12,758 nucleotides of DNA from Streptomyces sp. MMG1121 (GCF_001280015.1 NZ_LGDV01000258.1:1-12758), one strand, 5' to 3'; counted from the stretch's first letter, positions 1-7,136 are shown. Notes: a model not told the origin generated them from the letters alone. Program-made: numbers and translations.

Positions 1-333
1 CCCTAGCAGGTCCTCGCCGGCCGTGTCGGCGACCGTGGACAGCACGGCGCTGACGTCCCAGGTCGCGGTCTGCTCGGTGGCGCCCTCGATCCAGGCTGCG
101 GTCGCCCGCACGAACCGCTCCGGGGGCAGCGGTTCGGCGCTCTGCAGCGGGTTGAGCAGGATCAGGGCGAATTCCTCCGGGAGATGTGCCGCGAGCTGGG
201 CGCGAACCTCGCCGACCAGATGCGCGCCGAGCAGGGCGAGCACTACACGGGCCGCGTGCTCGGCTTCCTCCACAGTGCCGTACTCGCCGCGCTCCTTCAC
301 GCGGTCGAGGAACGCTTCGCGTCGCAGAGTCAT
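1..333 (-). CDS. DUF2267 domain protein, 3' end cut by window edge
   Basis: An open frame runs from an ATG at 333 to the window edge, giving 111 residues without a stop. It begins MTLRREAFLDRVKERGEYGT and continues with acidic, helical sequence typical of DUF2267 proteins, which in actinobacteria are small, mostly helical and of unknown biochemical role. A purine-rich AAGGGG stands about ten bases before the ATG. The gene is downstream of, and co-oriented with, the small heat-shock gene, but a strong hairpin separates them, so it probably has a separate or attenuated transcript. Genes of this family often sit near Hsp20 genes in Streptomyces, which suggests a stress role by association only. 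The C-terminus is not visible, and the family call rests on recognition of the N-terminal pattern. Confidence 0.72.
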   Translation of the reverse strand, partial: MTLRREAFLDRVKERGEYGTVEEAEHAARVVLALLGAHLVGEVRAQLAAHLPEEFALILLNPLQSAEPLPPERFVRATAAWIEGATEQTATWDVSAVLSTVADTAGEDLLG

Positions 334-372
334 CTCGCCGCCACCCCTTCTTGTTCTTCGGCCTGCCCGCGG

Positions 373-421
373 GGTGCGGAGGACGGGGTGAGGGGGAGAT
401 CAGGTGCCCGTCCTCCGCACC
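373..421 (-). terminator. Perfect 15-bp hairpin after hsp18
   Basis: The arms at 373-387 and 407-421 are perfectly complementary over 15 bp (GGTGCGGAGGACGGG on the plus strand), with a 19-base loop. It lies 14 bases beyond the hsp18 stop and about 40 bases before the DUF2267 start. No U-run follows, which is common for Streptomyces terminators. It would end or attenuate hsp18 transcription before the DUF2267 gene. Confidence 0.75.
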
Positions 422-434
422 TGTCCGGCCGGTG

Positions 435-866
435 TCAGCCGGAGATCTCCTTGTGGCCGGTCCCGACGCCGATGGAGATCTTGCGGGGCTTGGCGCGCTC
501 GGCGATCGGGATGCGCAGGGTCAGCACGCCCGCGTCGTAGTCGGCCTTGATGTGCTCGGTGTCCAGTGTGTCGGCGAGCACGATCTGGCGGGAGAAGACA
601 CCCAGCGGCCGCTCGGACAGCTCCATCTGCACGTCGTCGGCCTTCGCCATCGGCCGGCGCTCCGCCTTGACCGTCAGCATGTTCCGCTCGACGTCGATGT
701 CGATCGCGTCCGCGCTGACGCCGGGAAGGTCGAAGGCCACCACGTACTCGTCACCCTCGCGGTAGGCGTCCATCGCCATCGCGGCGGGCCGTGACCAGGT
801 GCCGGTGCCCATCAGCTGCTGAGCCAGCCGGTCCAGCTCACGGAAGGGGTCAGTGCGCATCAACAT
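435..866 (-). CDS. hsp18: Small heat-shock protein, Hsp20/alpha-crystallin family (Hsp18-like)
   Basis: This is a cytoplasmic ATP-independent holdase of 143 residues, normal length for bacterial Hsp18. It begins [14 protein letters not shown], the usual N-terminal segment. The alpha-crystallin domain spans about residues 31-130, with the diagnostic GVLTLRIP motif near residue 113. A C-terminal I-x-I motif (ISI, 130-132), which mediates oligomer assembly, follows. The start at 866 is supported by GGAGG ten bases upstream; an in-frame ATG at residue 3 is an alternative. The promoter region contains a TGTCATC-N5-GATGACA operator, and the gene diverges from a RheA-like regulator gene. Both match the Streptomyces albus hsp18/rheA arrangement, so heat-induced derepression is the expected control. 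The family is certain; the symbol rests on synteny and operator match. Confidence 0.95.
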   Translation of the reverse strand: MLMRTDPFRELDRLAQQLMGTGTWSRPAAMAMDAYREGDEYVVAFDLPGVSADAIDIDVERNMLTVKAERRPMAKADDVQMELSERPLGVFSRQIVLADTLDTEHIKADYDAGVLTLRIPIAERAKPRKISIGVGTGHKEISG

Positions 867-923
867 CGTGAAAACACCTCCAGCAGGTTCAGGCAGTTAC
901 TGCCAATGCGCCTCACTGACACC

Positions 924-952
924 GTTGTAACATGTCATCCAATGGATGACAA
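924..952 (-). promoter_or_regulatory. hsp18 promoter, -35 TTGTCA / -10 TACAAC
   Basis: On the minus strand TTGTCA (952-947) and TACAAC (929-924) are separated by exactly 17 bp, a vegetative sigma-type spacing. The operator at 933-951 fills the -35 box and spacer, so a bound repressor would block RNA polymerase. The transcription start would fall near 915, leaving a leader of about 50 bases before the hsp18 ATG. Assignment is by sequence pattern only. Confidence 0.6.
933..951. promoter_or_regulatory. RheA-type operator 1
   Basis: The 19-bp site TGTCATCCAATGGATGACA has 8-bp perfect arms and fits TGTCATC-N5-GATGACA, which I recall as the reported RheA binding site in Streptomyces albus. It overlaps the hsp18 promoter core. 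Confidence 0.8.
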
Positions 953-958
953 ACACGA

Positions 959-977
959 TGTCATCTACATGATGACA
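959..977. promoter_or_regulatory. RheA-type operator 2
   Basis: A second site, TGTCATCTACATGATGACA, has 7-bp arms and the same 5-bp gap. Its centre is 26 bp from that of operator 1, about two and a half helical turns. It lies just before the ribosome-binding site of the divergent regulator gene, so it could mediate autoregulation. Confidence 0.8.
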
Positions 978-994
978 ATCCGAGGGAGGTGCCC

Positions 995-1627
995 GTGACC
1001 GCACCCGGCAAGCCGGTCTCCACCGACGCCGACGCCCACAGCCCGGCGTCGTTCCTCGCCGCCGCGGCGGCCCTGAAAGCCATAGACGACGCCCTGCGCG
1101 ACGCCCAGCACGAGACCCCCGACACCCTCGGCGTCGTCGGGCCGGCCCCGGAGCAGGCCCTCGCCTCGCTGATGCTGCTGCGGCAGGTACGTGAGCGGCT
1201 CGCCGGATGGGAGACCGGCCTGATCGAAACGGCCCGGGACGCAGGCGCCAGCTGGGCCGACCTCGCCTCCCCCCTGGGTGTCGCCAGCCGCCAGGCCGCC
1301 GAGCGCCGCTACCTGCGCGGCCGCCCCGGCCCGGCCGGGACCACCGGCGAACAGCGCGTGACGGCCACCCGTCAGGCCCGGGCCGCCGACCGCAACACCG
1401 CCACCTGGGCCCGCCGCAATGCGGCCGACCTGCGCCGCCTCGCCGGCCAGATCACCGCCCTCACCGACCTTCCCCCCGCCGCCCGCCGCCCGCTCAATGA
1501 GCTCCACGCGGCCCTCGCCCACAACGACCCCGCCGACCTCATCGCCCCCCTGACCGCCACCCGCCCCCACCTGGCCGCCGCCCACCCCGACCTCGCCGCC
1601 CGGCTCGACACCCTCACTCCCCCCTGA
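995..1627 (+). CDS. rheA: Hsp18 transcriptional regulator, RheA-like
   Basis: A 210-residue alanine- and arginine-rich protein. The segment at about residues 79-108 (ASWADLASPLGVASRQAAER) reads as a helix-turn-helix with the ASRQAAERRYLR recognition-helix pattern seen in actinobacterial proteins annotated as Hsp18 regulators. It diverges from hsp18 across two RheA-type operators, as expected of a temperature-sensing autorepressor. The GTG start at 995 is preferred because GGGAGG (984-989) lies five bases upstream; the in-frame GTG at 989 overlaps that site and is unlikely. The C-terminal half is a charged helical region without recognisable motifs. A long open frame on the opposite strand is a high-GC shadow. 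The function is inferred from family pattern plus operator and gene order. Confidence 0.85.
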   Translation: MTAPGKPVSTDADAHSPASFLAAAAALKAIDDALRDAQHETPDTLGVVGPAPEQALASLMLLRQVRERLAGWETGLIETARDAGASWADLASPLGVASRQAAERRYLRGRPGPAGTTGEQRVTATRQARAADRNTATWARRNAADLRRLAGQITALTDLPPAARRPLNELHAALAHNDPADLIAPLTATRPHLAAAHPDLAARLDTLTPP

Positions 1628-1681
1628 CCCCGGCCCGGTGCCCCGCAACAGCCCAGTCAGCCTCCGCCCCCGGGCGAACCC

Positions 1682-1861
1682 CCGATTGCCCTCGAAGTCC
1701 TGCGGGAGATCGTCCTCCGGGTTACGCCACCGGTTCGCCCCCGGCGCCCAGATCTCCCGCCGACGCAGCGCATCCCGCCAGCTGACCAGCACACACAGCT
1801 CGTAGAGGATGGCCAGCTTCCTCGTCCGCGCCTCGTGGGTTCGCGCCGGGGCATCACTCAT
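1682..1861 (-). pseudogene. Tn3-family transposase fragment (internal part)
   Basis: About 60 codons read LAILYELCVLVSWRDALRRR, then EIWAPGANRWRNPEDDLPQD and FEGNR. This is the conserved internal region of Tn3-family TnpA (typically RDA-RRREI...RWRNPEDDLP.DF) that lies well before the catalytic domain. The family protein is about 1000 residues, and only this piece remains. Similarity stops near 1682, where the frame runs into sequence antisense to rheA. The residues before position 16 of this frame do not look like TnpA. It lies downstream of the C-terminal TnpA relic at 2805-3538 on the same strand, so the order is reversed relative to one intact gene. Confidence 0.75.
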
Positions 1862-2266
1862 GCAGATGTGTTTGCGGCAGAACTATACGCATCGAACCTG
1901 AAGAAAATCTGTCGCGGTCACAGTAGACATTGACTCGTCGCAGGGTTATTGTTTGCGTGTACCCAGGAAGTCGAGATGGGCACGGCAGAGATGAACTGCC
2001 GCGCATGCAGGTCAAGCAGGACGCCCCACGGGGGCTGCGAGCAGTATCCGCGTCATCCAGCAGTACGACCGTGTAGCCGAAGTAAAGGAGCAGACGCCAT
2101 CAGGATCGCCCGGGCGAGGAAGCAGTCCGCTCGGGTACCGCAAGGCCCCGGATTGGAAGGTGGTCCCCGGTCACGCATCCGCGATCCCCGCAGCCCCGCC
2201 CTCCCGGGCGGAACCTGCGGACAAAGAAGGCCGGCGCAGTTCGCCGGTAGATGGTGTTGAAAGCTC
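1862..2266. other. Intergenic region, no gene recognised
   Basis: About 400 bases between the Tn3 fragment and the hairpin before the MerR gene. The first 100 bases (1862-1960) are noticeably AT-richer than the surroundings, suggesting a regulatory stretch or a mobile-element border. Short open frames here have no ribosome-binding site and no family resemblance. A TTGACT at 1930-1935 has no convincing -10 partner. Confidence 0.5.
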
Positions 2267-2298
2267 GGGGCCCGGGTGCCGTACGGCACCCGGGCCCC
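2267..2298 (+). terminator. 32-bp perfect palindrome before the MerR gene
   Basis: The arms GGGGCCCGGGTGCC and GGCACCCGGGCCCC enclose a GTAC loop. As RNA this is a 14-bp, almost all-GC stem. It ends 28 bases before the MerR start codon. It could terminate upstream transcription, or, if the transcript starts upstream of it, form a leader structure. No U-run follows. Confidence 0.6.
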
Positions 2299-2326
2299 CC
2301 GACGTGTCCCCTGAAAGAAGAGGTCT

Positions 2327-2671
2327 ATGCCCCCTGCCAGTTCCCGTCCCGTCGACAATCTCGACGATGACGACTACCCCGCCTACACCATGGGCCGGGC
2401 CGCCGAGATGCTCGGCACCACCCCCGCCTTCCTCCGCGCCCTCGGCGAACACCTCCTGATCACCCCGCTGCGCTCCGAAGGCGGCCACCGCCGCTACTCC
2501 CGCTACCAGCTGCGCATCGCCGCCCGCGCCCGCGAACTCGTCGACCAGGGCACCTCCGTCGAAGCCGCCTGCCGCATCGTCATCCTCGAAGACCAGCTCG
2601 AAGAAGCCAGGCGCATCAACGAGCACCTGCGCACACAAGGACGCGAGTCGCAGTCGAAGAACTCAGCCTGA
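2327..2671 (+). CDS. MerR-family transcriptional regulator, short form
   Basis: A 114-residue DNA-binding protein. Residues about 18-60 ([20 protein letters not shown] followed by [18 protein letters not shown]) form the MerR winged helix-turn-helix with the typical GGHRRYS wing. Residues 62-88 form the dimerisation helices, and a short coiled coil ([17 protein letters not shown]) ends the protein. No effector-binding domain or metal-binding cysteines are present, so it is a minimal MerR protein of a type common in Streptomyces and sometimes found near cold-shock genes. None is visible here. The ATG is preceded by GAAGAGG at three bases' spacing. A 32-bp palindrome sits just upstream. The gene looks intact although Tn3 relics flank it on both sides. 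Confidence 0.88.
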   Translation: MPPASSRPVDNLDDDDYPAYTMGRAAEMLGTTPAFLRALGEHLLITPLRSEGGHRRYSRYQLRIAARARELVDQGTSVEAACRIVILEDQLEEARRINEHLRTQGRESQSKNSA

Positions 2672-2672
2672 A

Positions 2673-3538
2673 TCAGCACGCCGATCCTGGCAACACCGGC
2701 CAGCGGACGATGATGCCGTCACCGGCCGCGCCGCCGTAAGCACCCTCGATCAATCGTCCATGGACTTCATGATGCCGCCCCGGCCGCGGCCTTTCAGGCG
2801 GGGCCTGACCGAAGCCGGCCGCGGCCGGGTCCGCCTCGTGCAGCGGGGCGAAGTCCACGTCCAGCTTCGGGTCGTACGCCTCGGGCTGGATGCCGAGCTC
2901 GTGCGTGCTGTACTCGCCGAACCGGTTGATGTGCTCGGTCAGGTACGGCGAGATGTGCGCCAGGTCCTCCGGCTCGGTCGTCCAGCCCTCCTCCAGCAGC
3001 TGGCGGACGATCTCGGCGATGTCCAGGGCATTGTGAAAAATGACCGCGTTCGTGAGCAGAGCGTTGAATTTCATCGCCTTCTCCTGCTCGACCGGGTCGT
3101 TGTCGGCGATGACGCCGCGGTTGCCGAAGCCGACCCACTGGGAGAACCGGTTGAACGACTCGGGCGCAGCGGCGCGTCGGAGAGGTAGCGCAGCACGGTG
3201 CGGATCACGCGGCCGACCTCGCCGAACGCAGCGTACGTGGCGTTCTTCTTGGAGCCCGACCTCAGCCGCTTCAGCAGCGTGGAGGAGGAGATCGCCCCCT
3301 CGCGCACCGAGACGGCCACCCGCATCAGGTGCCGGAACTGCGATTCGATCAGGTCCCAGTCGATCACGTTCCTGCCCGGCTCTCCGAACAGGGCGTCGAT
3401 GTGCACGTACTCGCTCTGCTTGCTGGGCCGGTAGAACGTCGAGTCCTTCCAGTTACGGATGCGGGGCATCAGGTCGAAGCCCAGCAGGCGGGCCAGCGCG
3501 AACGTGTGGGTTGCGGGGTTGGTGGTGAGGTGGGAGTT
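2673..3538 (-). pseudogene. tnpA: Tn3-family transposase, C-terminal catalytic part, frameshifted
   Basis: Reading leftward from about 3530, the frame gives TFALARLLGFDLMPRIRNWK and YRPSKQSEYVHIDALFGEPG, the DDE domain of Tn3 TnpA. Near 3175 the frame is lost. Expected sequence after LSDAPLR (roughly RRVTAATNKV) is missing, leaving LSDAPLR directly against ESFNRFSQW one frame over, so a deletion of about 25-30 bases is likely. The new frame continues VGFGNRGVIADNDPVEQEKA and on to GFGQ near 2805, close to the usual C-terminus. It then reads through unrelated codons to a stop at 2673. The deletion ends right beside the glutamate that is probably the last catalytic acid. The first half of the gene is absent: similarity ends near 3530, where the recombinase operon begins. 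Not functional. Confidence 0.85.
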
Positions 3539-3621
3539 GCCTTTCTTCAGTTGTCTTGTTGATTTCTTCGGTGGTGCTTGCCTGGTTCAGGTGCTGCCTT
3601 AACCGGGTGGTCGTCGGCGTG

Positions 3622-4693
3622 ATGGCGGTGGAGATCGCGGGGGAGAGGCCTTTTCTTCGGCTGGTGGAGGGCGGGCTCACCGACCTGGCCTGTGATGCCG
3701 GACGGGTACCGGATGTGTGGGTCTTCCAGGCCGGCTGCGTCCGCGCGTTCGCGAACACGTGGGTGGTGCGGGGCTTCGCTCCGTCGACGATCGACGCCTA
3801 CTCTTCCCTGCTTCCACGGGTGCTGGCCCACTTCCAGGCGCCGGTGTGGCAGATCGAGCCTGCCCACGTGGACGCGATGCTGCACAGTCTGCTGCTCGCG
3901 GGCCGGACCGCGGGAACCAGACGCCGTTACCTGGACATGCTGCGCTCGTTCCACACGTTCGTACGCCTGCGCTACGCGACCCAGATCCACGCCCTGTACG
4001 GCGCGACGGTGGCCGATCCGCTGGACCGGTTCAACCGGCTGCGCCACGTCTGGGACGAGCCTTCTCGCCGGCTGCCGCCCACGGCCGGGCGCCTCGCCGC
4101 CTTCTTCACGTTCGCCCGCGCTCGGCTGGCCGTCACGTCCGACTACCCGGCCGCGGCACGGGACTACGCTCTGCTGCGCACGCTGTACCACTGCGCTCCG
4201 CGGCTCAGCGAAGCGCTCCGCCTGGATCTGTGCGACGTCCATCCCGGACTCGGCCCGTCCGGCAAGCTCCACGTGCGGTTCGCAAGGCGGCAGGCGCCTC
4301 GGGACCACGCCCGAGATGGGCTCCCATGCTCGACGGACTGGACCAGATCCTTGCCTGGTACCAGAGTGACATCCGCCTTTGTTCCCCGACACTGCCGCGC
4401 TGTTCTGCGACGCCTACGGCGAGGCACTGAAGCCTCAGACCGTACGCGACCGCCTCTCACGCCTCCTGGACAGCGAAGGCCGCCCCGAGAGCGACCGGTT
4501 CACCCCGCACGACCTGCGCCGTGCCTGCGCCACGCACCACTACGAACAGGGCATGGACCTGCTCACCGTCCAGCGGCTCCTCGGCCACCACCACATCGCC
4601 TCCACCATGGCCTACGTACGGCCCAGCCTCACCTTCGTCGAGGACGCCTGGCGCCGCGCCACACTCACCGCCGTCACCGGCCTGGCCAGCTGA
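3622..4693 (+). pseudogene. Tyrosine recombinase (phage integrase family), two frameshifts
   Basis: Restoring one base near 4281 (TTCGCAAGG where TTCGGCAAGG is expected) and one near 4376 (CGCCTTTG where CGCCCTTTG is expected) gives a continuous 357-residue protein. It has a SAM-like core-binding domain at about 40-125 and the full catalytic set: Arg194 (APRLSEAL), His297/Arg300 (HDLRR), His323 (LGHHH) and Tyr332 (AYVRP). Such enzymes cut and rejoin DNA at specific sites through a 3'-phosphotyrosine. The start is uncertain: ATG 3622 fits the domain, but no good ribosome-binding site precedes it, and the frame is open back to a TTG at 3556. A 14-base gap leads to the next gene. All active-site residues being intact suggests recent decay or sequencing errors. 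Confidence 0.85.
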
Positions 4694-4707
4694 CCTGGGA
4701 GCCCCGG

Positions 4708-5083
4708 ATGACCACACCCCCTCCTCTCCACGCCGTCGAACCTGCTGCTCCTGAGCCCGAGGCGGAATGGAAGCTGCGGATCGCCCCGGCACAGCGCGGC
4801 ATCTGGACAGGCACGCAGCTGCGCTGCCTCCTGGCCGAGCGGGCCGGTCTCGCACTGTCCGCCGCCTCCGGTGTCCGCGCTGTTCACCAAGCAGCCCTCC
4901 CAGGTGAAGCTGTCCACTCTGGCGGCCCTGTGCGCAGCGCTCGACTGCACCCCGGGCGACCTGTTGACCTTGAGCGAACCCACCGCGTCCTCACCCCCCA
5001 CGCCGCGCATCGCCCCCACCCCTGCTACGCCCACTCCGAAACAACCGCCTGGACCCCGTCACCGGTCCCTGCCACCGCTATGA
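4708..5083 (+). pseudogene. Cro/CI-type helix-turn-helix regulator, one frameshift
   Basis: The start ATG at 4708 has GGGAG six bases upstream. The frame encodes MTTPPPLHAVEPAAPEPEAE and then an HTH domain, WTGTQLRCLLAERAGLALS. Near 4870 an extra base is inferred (CCTCCGGTGTCC). After it the next frame continues VSALFTKQPSQVKLSTLAAL and CAALDCTPGDLL, the standard second half of a Cro/CI fold. Removing one base gives 124 residues ending in a proline-rich tail. The stop TGA at 5081-5083 overlaps the next ATG (ATGA). In such modules this protein probably binds the element's own promoter or assists recombination; that is inference from position. Confidence 0.8.
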
Positions 5084-6473
5084 CCGCGCCCAACCCCGCC
5101 ACGCGTCCGCCCGCGACCGTCGCCAGGGCGTCCCGGACCGTCAAGGACAACTCTCGGTCTGCCGCCGGCTGCGCTGGCTGCACCCGGACACGGGCCGCTG
5201 CGCCTGGTGCTCCCGTACCTGCACCCTCTGCGGTGCTCCACGACGGTCCACCCAGGATCTGTGCGCGGCATGCCGACGCCGCTCGGCCGGACAACCGGCC
5301 CGGGGCCCCTGTCAGCACTGCGGGCGCCGACGTACCCTCGACGCCGCCACCCAGCGCTGCCGGGCCTGTACCGATCCCGCCACCGCACCCCCGGCACGCT
5401 GTGCGCGCTGCAAAACCCTCGGGCAGTGGACCAAGAGCCTGTGCAGGCGCTGTTACGAGCACTCACCCCACACCGTCATGACCCGCGCGACCGGATGGGC
5501 CGAGCGCATGCCCGCCCCACCAGCCTGGTGGAACGACTTCGCCACGCACCTCGCCGGCCACCGCCACCCCATCTACGCGGCCGACATCGTCGCCACCACT
5601 GCGCGCCTGATCCTGACCACCACAGCCGGCGACCCCCGCACACTGCTCGCGCACGCCCAACGCAACGCTCCCGAACTCATCGGAGCACTCGCCGACTTCT
5701 TCCGTACTCACGGCCACCTCGACCCGCCACCGCACCTCGCCGACAGCCGGGCGGCAGCGCGCCGTGCCCGCCGCATCGAAGACACCCCCAGCCCACTGCG
5801 GGCCCAGATCGAAGGGTTCGCCAACTTCCTGCTGCTGCAACGCGAGCAAGCCCAGCAACTCGGACTGCACCCCAACCACCTGAAGACCATCGAGATCCGC
5901 CTGAACACCATCCGCGACCTGGCCCTCCACCTCCACCCCGAGGGACACATCAGCTGGGCGAGCGTCACCACCACCGACCTGGAATCCTTCCTCGCCCTGG
6001 CCCCGGACCGCCGCGCCTCCCACCTCGCAGGGCTGCGTCAGTTCTTCTCCTACGCCCACCGTTCCAAGGCCGTCCTCCACAACCCCACCGACCCGATAAC
6101 TGCCGTGCAGCAGAGGGAACTTCACGGCCCCACCCGCACCCCCGGCCAGCAGCGCACCCTGTACGAACGATGGGCCACCAACCACGACATCCACCCACAC
6201 GAGGCCTTCATCGGCCTTGCCGCCCTCCTCCACGCATCCACCATCACCGAACTGCGCCACCTCACCGACATCGACCCCCACCGCCACAGCGTCCAGTTCC
6301 CCGGCAGATCGGTACACCTTCCACTGGACGACACGACCTGGAAGGCGCTGCAACGCTGCCTGGAACACCGGCGCCAGCTCGGCACGGGTAACCCTCATCT
6401 ACTCGTCACCCGGCTCACCCGGACACACCGCGGGCCCGCAGGTGATGAGTCGCGATCTTTTGTCAGTGGGTGA
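5080..6473 (+). pseudogene. Zinc-ribbon array fused to recombinase-like domain; frameshifted and truncated
   Basis: The ATG at 5080 overlaps the previous stop. Its frame must shift once before about 5160, because the conserved coding (CRRLRWLHPDTGRCAWC onward) is one frame over and has no ATG, GTG or TTG start of its own until 5478. The first 100 or so residues carry seven CxxC pairs (CAWC, CTLC, CAAC, CQHC, CRAC, CARC, CRRC), a chain of zinc ribbons. An alpha-helical core-binding-like region follows, and then a catalytic-domain-like stretch (LAALLHASTITELRHLTDID) in which threonine stands where recombinases have Arg I. The C-terminal His/Tyr boxes are missing because the frame runs into foreign sequence at about 6441-6461; its stop TGA (6471-6473) lies inside the TGTCAG repeat region. 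Probably a non-catalytic DNA-binding partner of the first recombinase. Confidence 0.75.
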
Positions 6474-6488
6474 CCGCGTGGGTGTCAG
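6461..6488 (+). repeat. TGTCAG direct repeats; candidate transposon end
   Basis: TGTCAG occurs at 6461-6466 and 6483-6488, 22 bp apart in the same orientation. It lies exactly where the recombinase-like gene loses coding character. 5'-TGTCA is the terminal sequence of many Mu/Tn7/Tn5053-class elements, and similar repeats precede the transposase gene at 8611. This may mark the left end of that element with cargo, or of a related older insertion. No target-site duplication or matching right end was identified. Confidence 0.5.
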
Positions 6489-6821
6489 TTGGTGTTGTGG
6501 CTGGTCGGGTGCCTGGCTTCTGGGATTTTCGGTGCCGTTGCTGCGGTCTATGTGGTGACAGGCTTGCGGTTTTGGTGCTGTTGGTCTGGCGTGGTGTCTG
6601 TAGGCGTTTTGGTGTCTGGGGTTGGTGTTGGTCTGTCTCGACGTGGTTCAGGGCATGGTCGTTGTAGGTGGCGACGAGTGCTGCGAGATGCTTGAGACGG
6701 CTGCCATTACGTGGCTGTCTCTGCGGGGTGGCCAGGGGTGGTTCTTCCCCGTGGTGCCCGGCTGCGTGAAACGACTGGCGCTCCTGACCGGGGTTGGGCC
6801 AGGTTGTTTTGTGCTGATACG

Positions 6822-6856
6822 AGAAGAGCCGATGACTCATGGTCATCGGCTCTTCT
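6822..6856. terminator. 15-bp hairpin, bidirectional terminator
   Basis: AGAAGAGCCGATGAC (6822-6836) pairs perfectly with GTCATCGGCTCTTCT (6842-6856) around a 5-base TCATG loop. On the plus strand the stem is followed by a short pyrimidine tract. No confident gene lies immediately on either side, so it would protect against read-through in either direction. Confidence 0.7.
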
Positions 6857-7024
6857 TCTGGGCAGGCGCGCCAACACCTGCCCCTTTTCCCTGCGCGCGC
6901 CGGTTGGAGCCAGGAGCAGTCAGGGGCCGAACCCGTGACCGATCACGGGAGTTCGTATGGAGAGTGTTGCTTGTACGAGTCGGCCGTACGGCTCGATGCA
7001 CGGCACGAAATTGAACCAACGCAG

Positions 7025-7044
7025 GTCAGCGCGAAAACGCTGAC
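7025..7044. repeat. Inverted repeat GTCAGCG-N6-CGCTGAC
   Basis: Seven-base perfect arms with a CGAAAA spacer. With the next base, its right arm reads TGTCAGCG on the minus strand, resembling the TGTCAG repeats at 6461 and 8611 but in opposite orientation. It could be an inverted transposase-binding site or an operator. Confidence 0.45.
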
Positions 7045-7116
7045 ACAGCCTGTTTGCAGCCATCGCTAGGATCTCGTGCTGTGACCCTGCGTGACGTTCT
7101 GACCTGCACGGATGCG

Positions 7117-7136
7117 AATGCACCCGTGGGTGCATT
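7117..7136. promoter_or_regulatory. Operator-like palindrome AATGCACCC-N2-GGGTGCATT
   Basis: Nine-base perfect arms with a 2-bp centre, the size of a dimeric HTH protein site. It lies about 75 bp before the candidate promoter of the membrane protein/HTH gene pair, so the HTH protein itself is a candidate ligand. This is inference from position. Confidence 0.45.

Larger units (their letters stand above)
3622..6460 (+). mobile_element. Decayed three-gene recombinase module
   Basis: Three co-oriented, tightly spaced reading frames encode a tyrosine recombinase, a Cro/CI-type HTH protein and a zinc-ribbon/recombinase-like protein. Spacing is 14 bases between the first two, and an ATGA stop/start overlap joins the last two. 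Four single-base frame changes are inferred. The left side abuts a broken Tn3 transposase gene. The right side is cut at TGTCAG repeats at 6461. No terminal repeats or attachment site of the module itself could be identified. Confidence 0.6.

Noticed and set aside
965..1861. Long glycine-rich minus-strand reading frame opposite rheA
   Set aside because: Low-complexity antisense shadow of a high-GC gene. Only its first part (1682-1861) has meaning, as a Tn3 transposase fragment.
1949..2260. Plus-strand 103-codon frame before the MerR gene, considered as a small protein
   Set aside because: Non-ATG start without Shine-Dalgarno, irregular composition and no recognisable domain. I looked for a cold-shock protein here because such genes can neighbour this MerR type, and saw none.
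6463..6846. Minus-strand 127-codon frame in the keto-skewed region
   Set aside because: Low-complexity Q/T/P/H-rich translation, start codon inside a terminator hairpin, no ribosome-binding site, no family resemblance. Kept only as an alternative explanation of the skew.
7046..7060. Right end of a small element ending at the TGACA near 7041-7045
   Set aside because: Bases flanking 6461 and 7045 do not form a target-site duplication, and the two ends share little beyond TGTCAG. Left as a possibility in the findings only.
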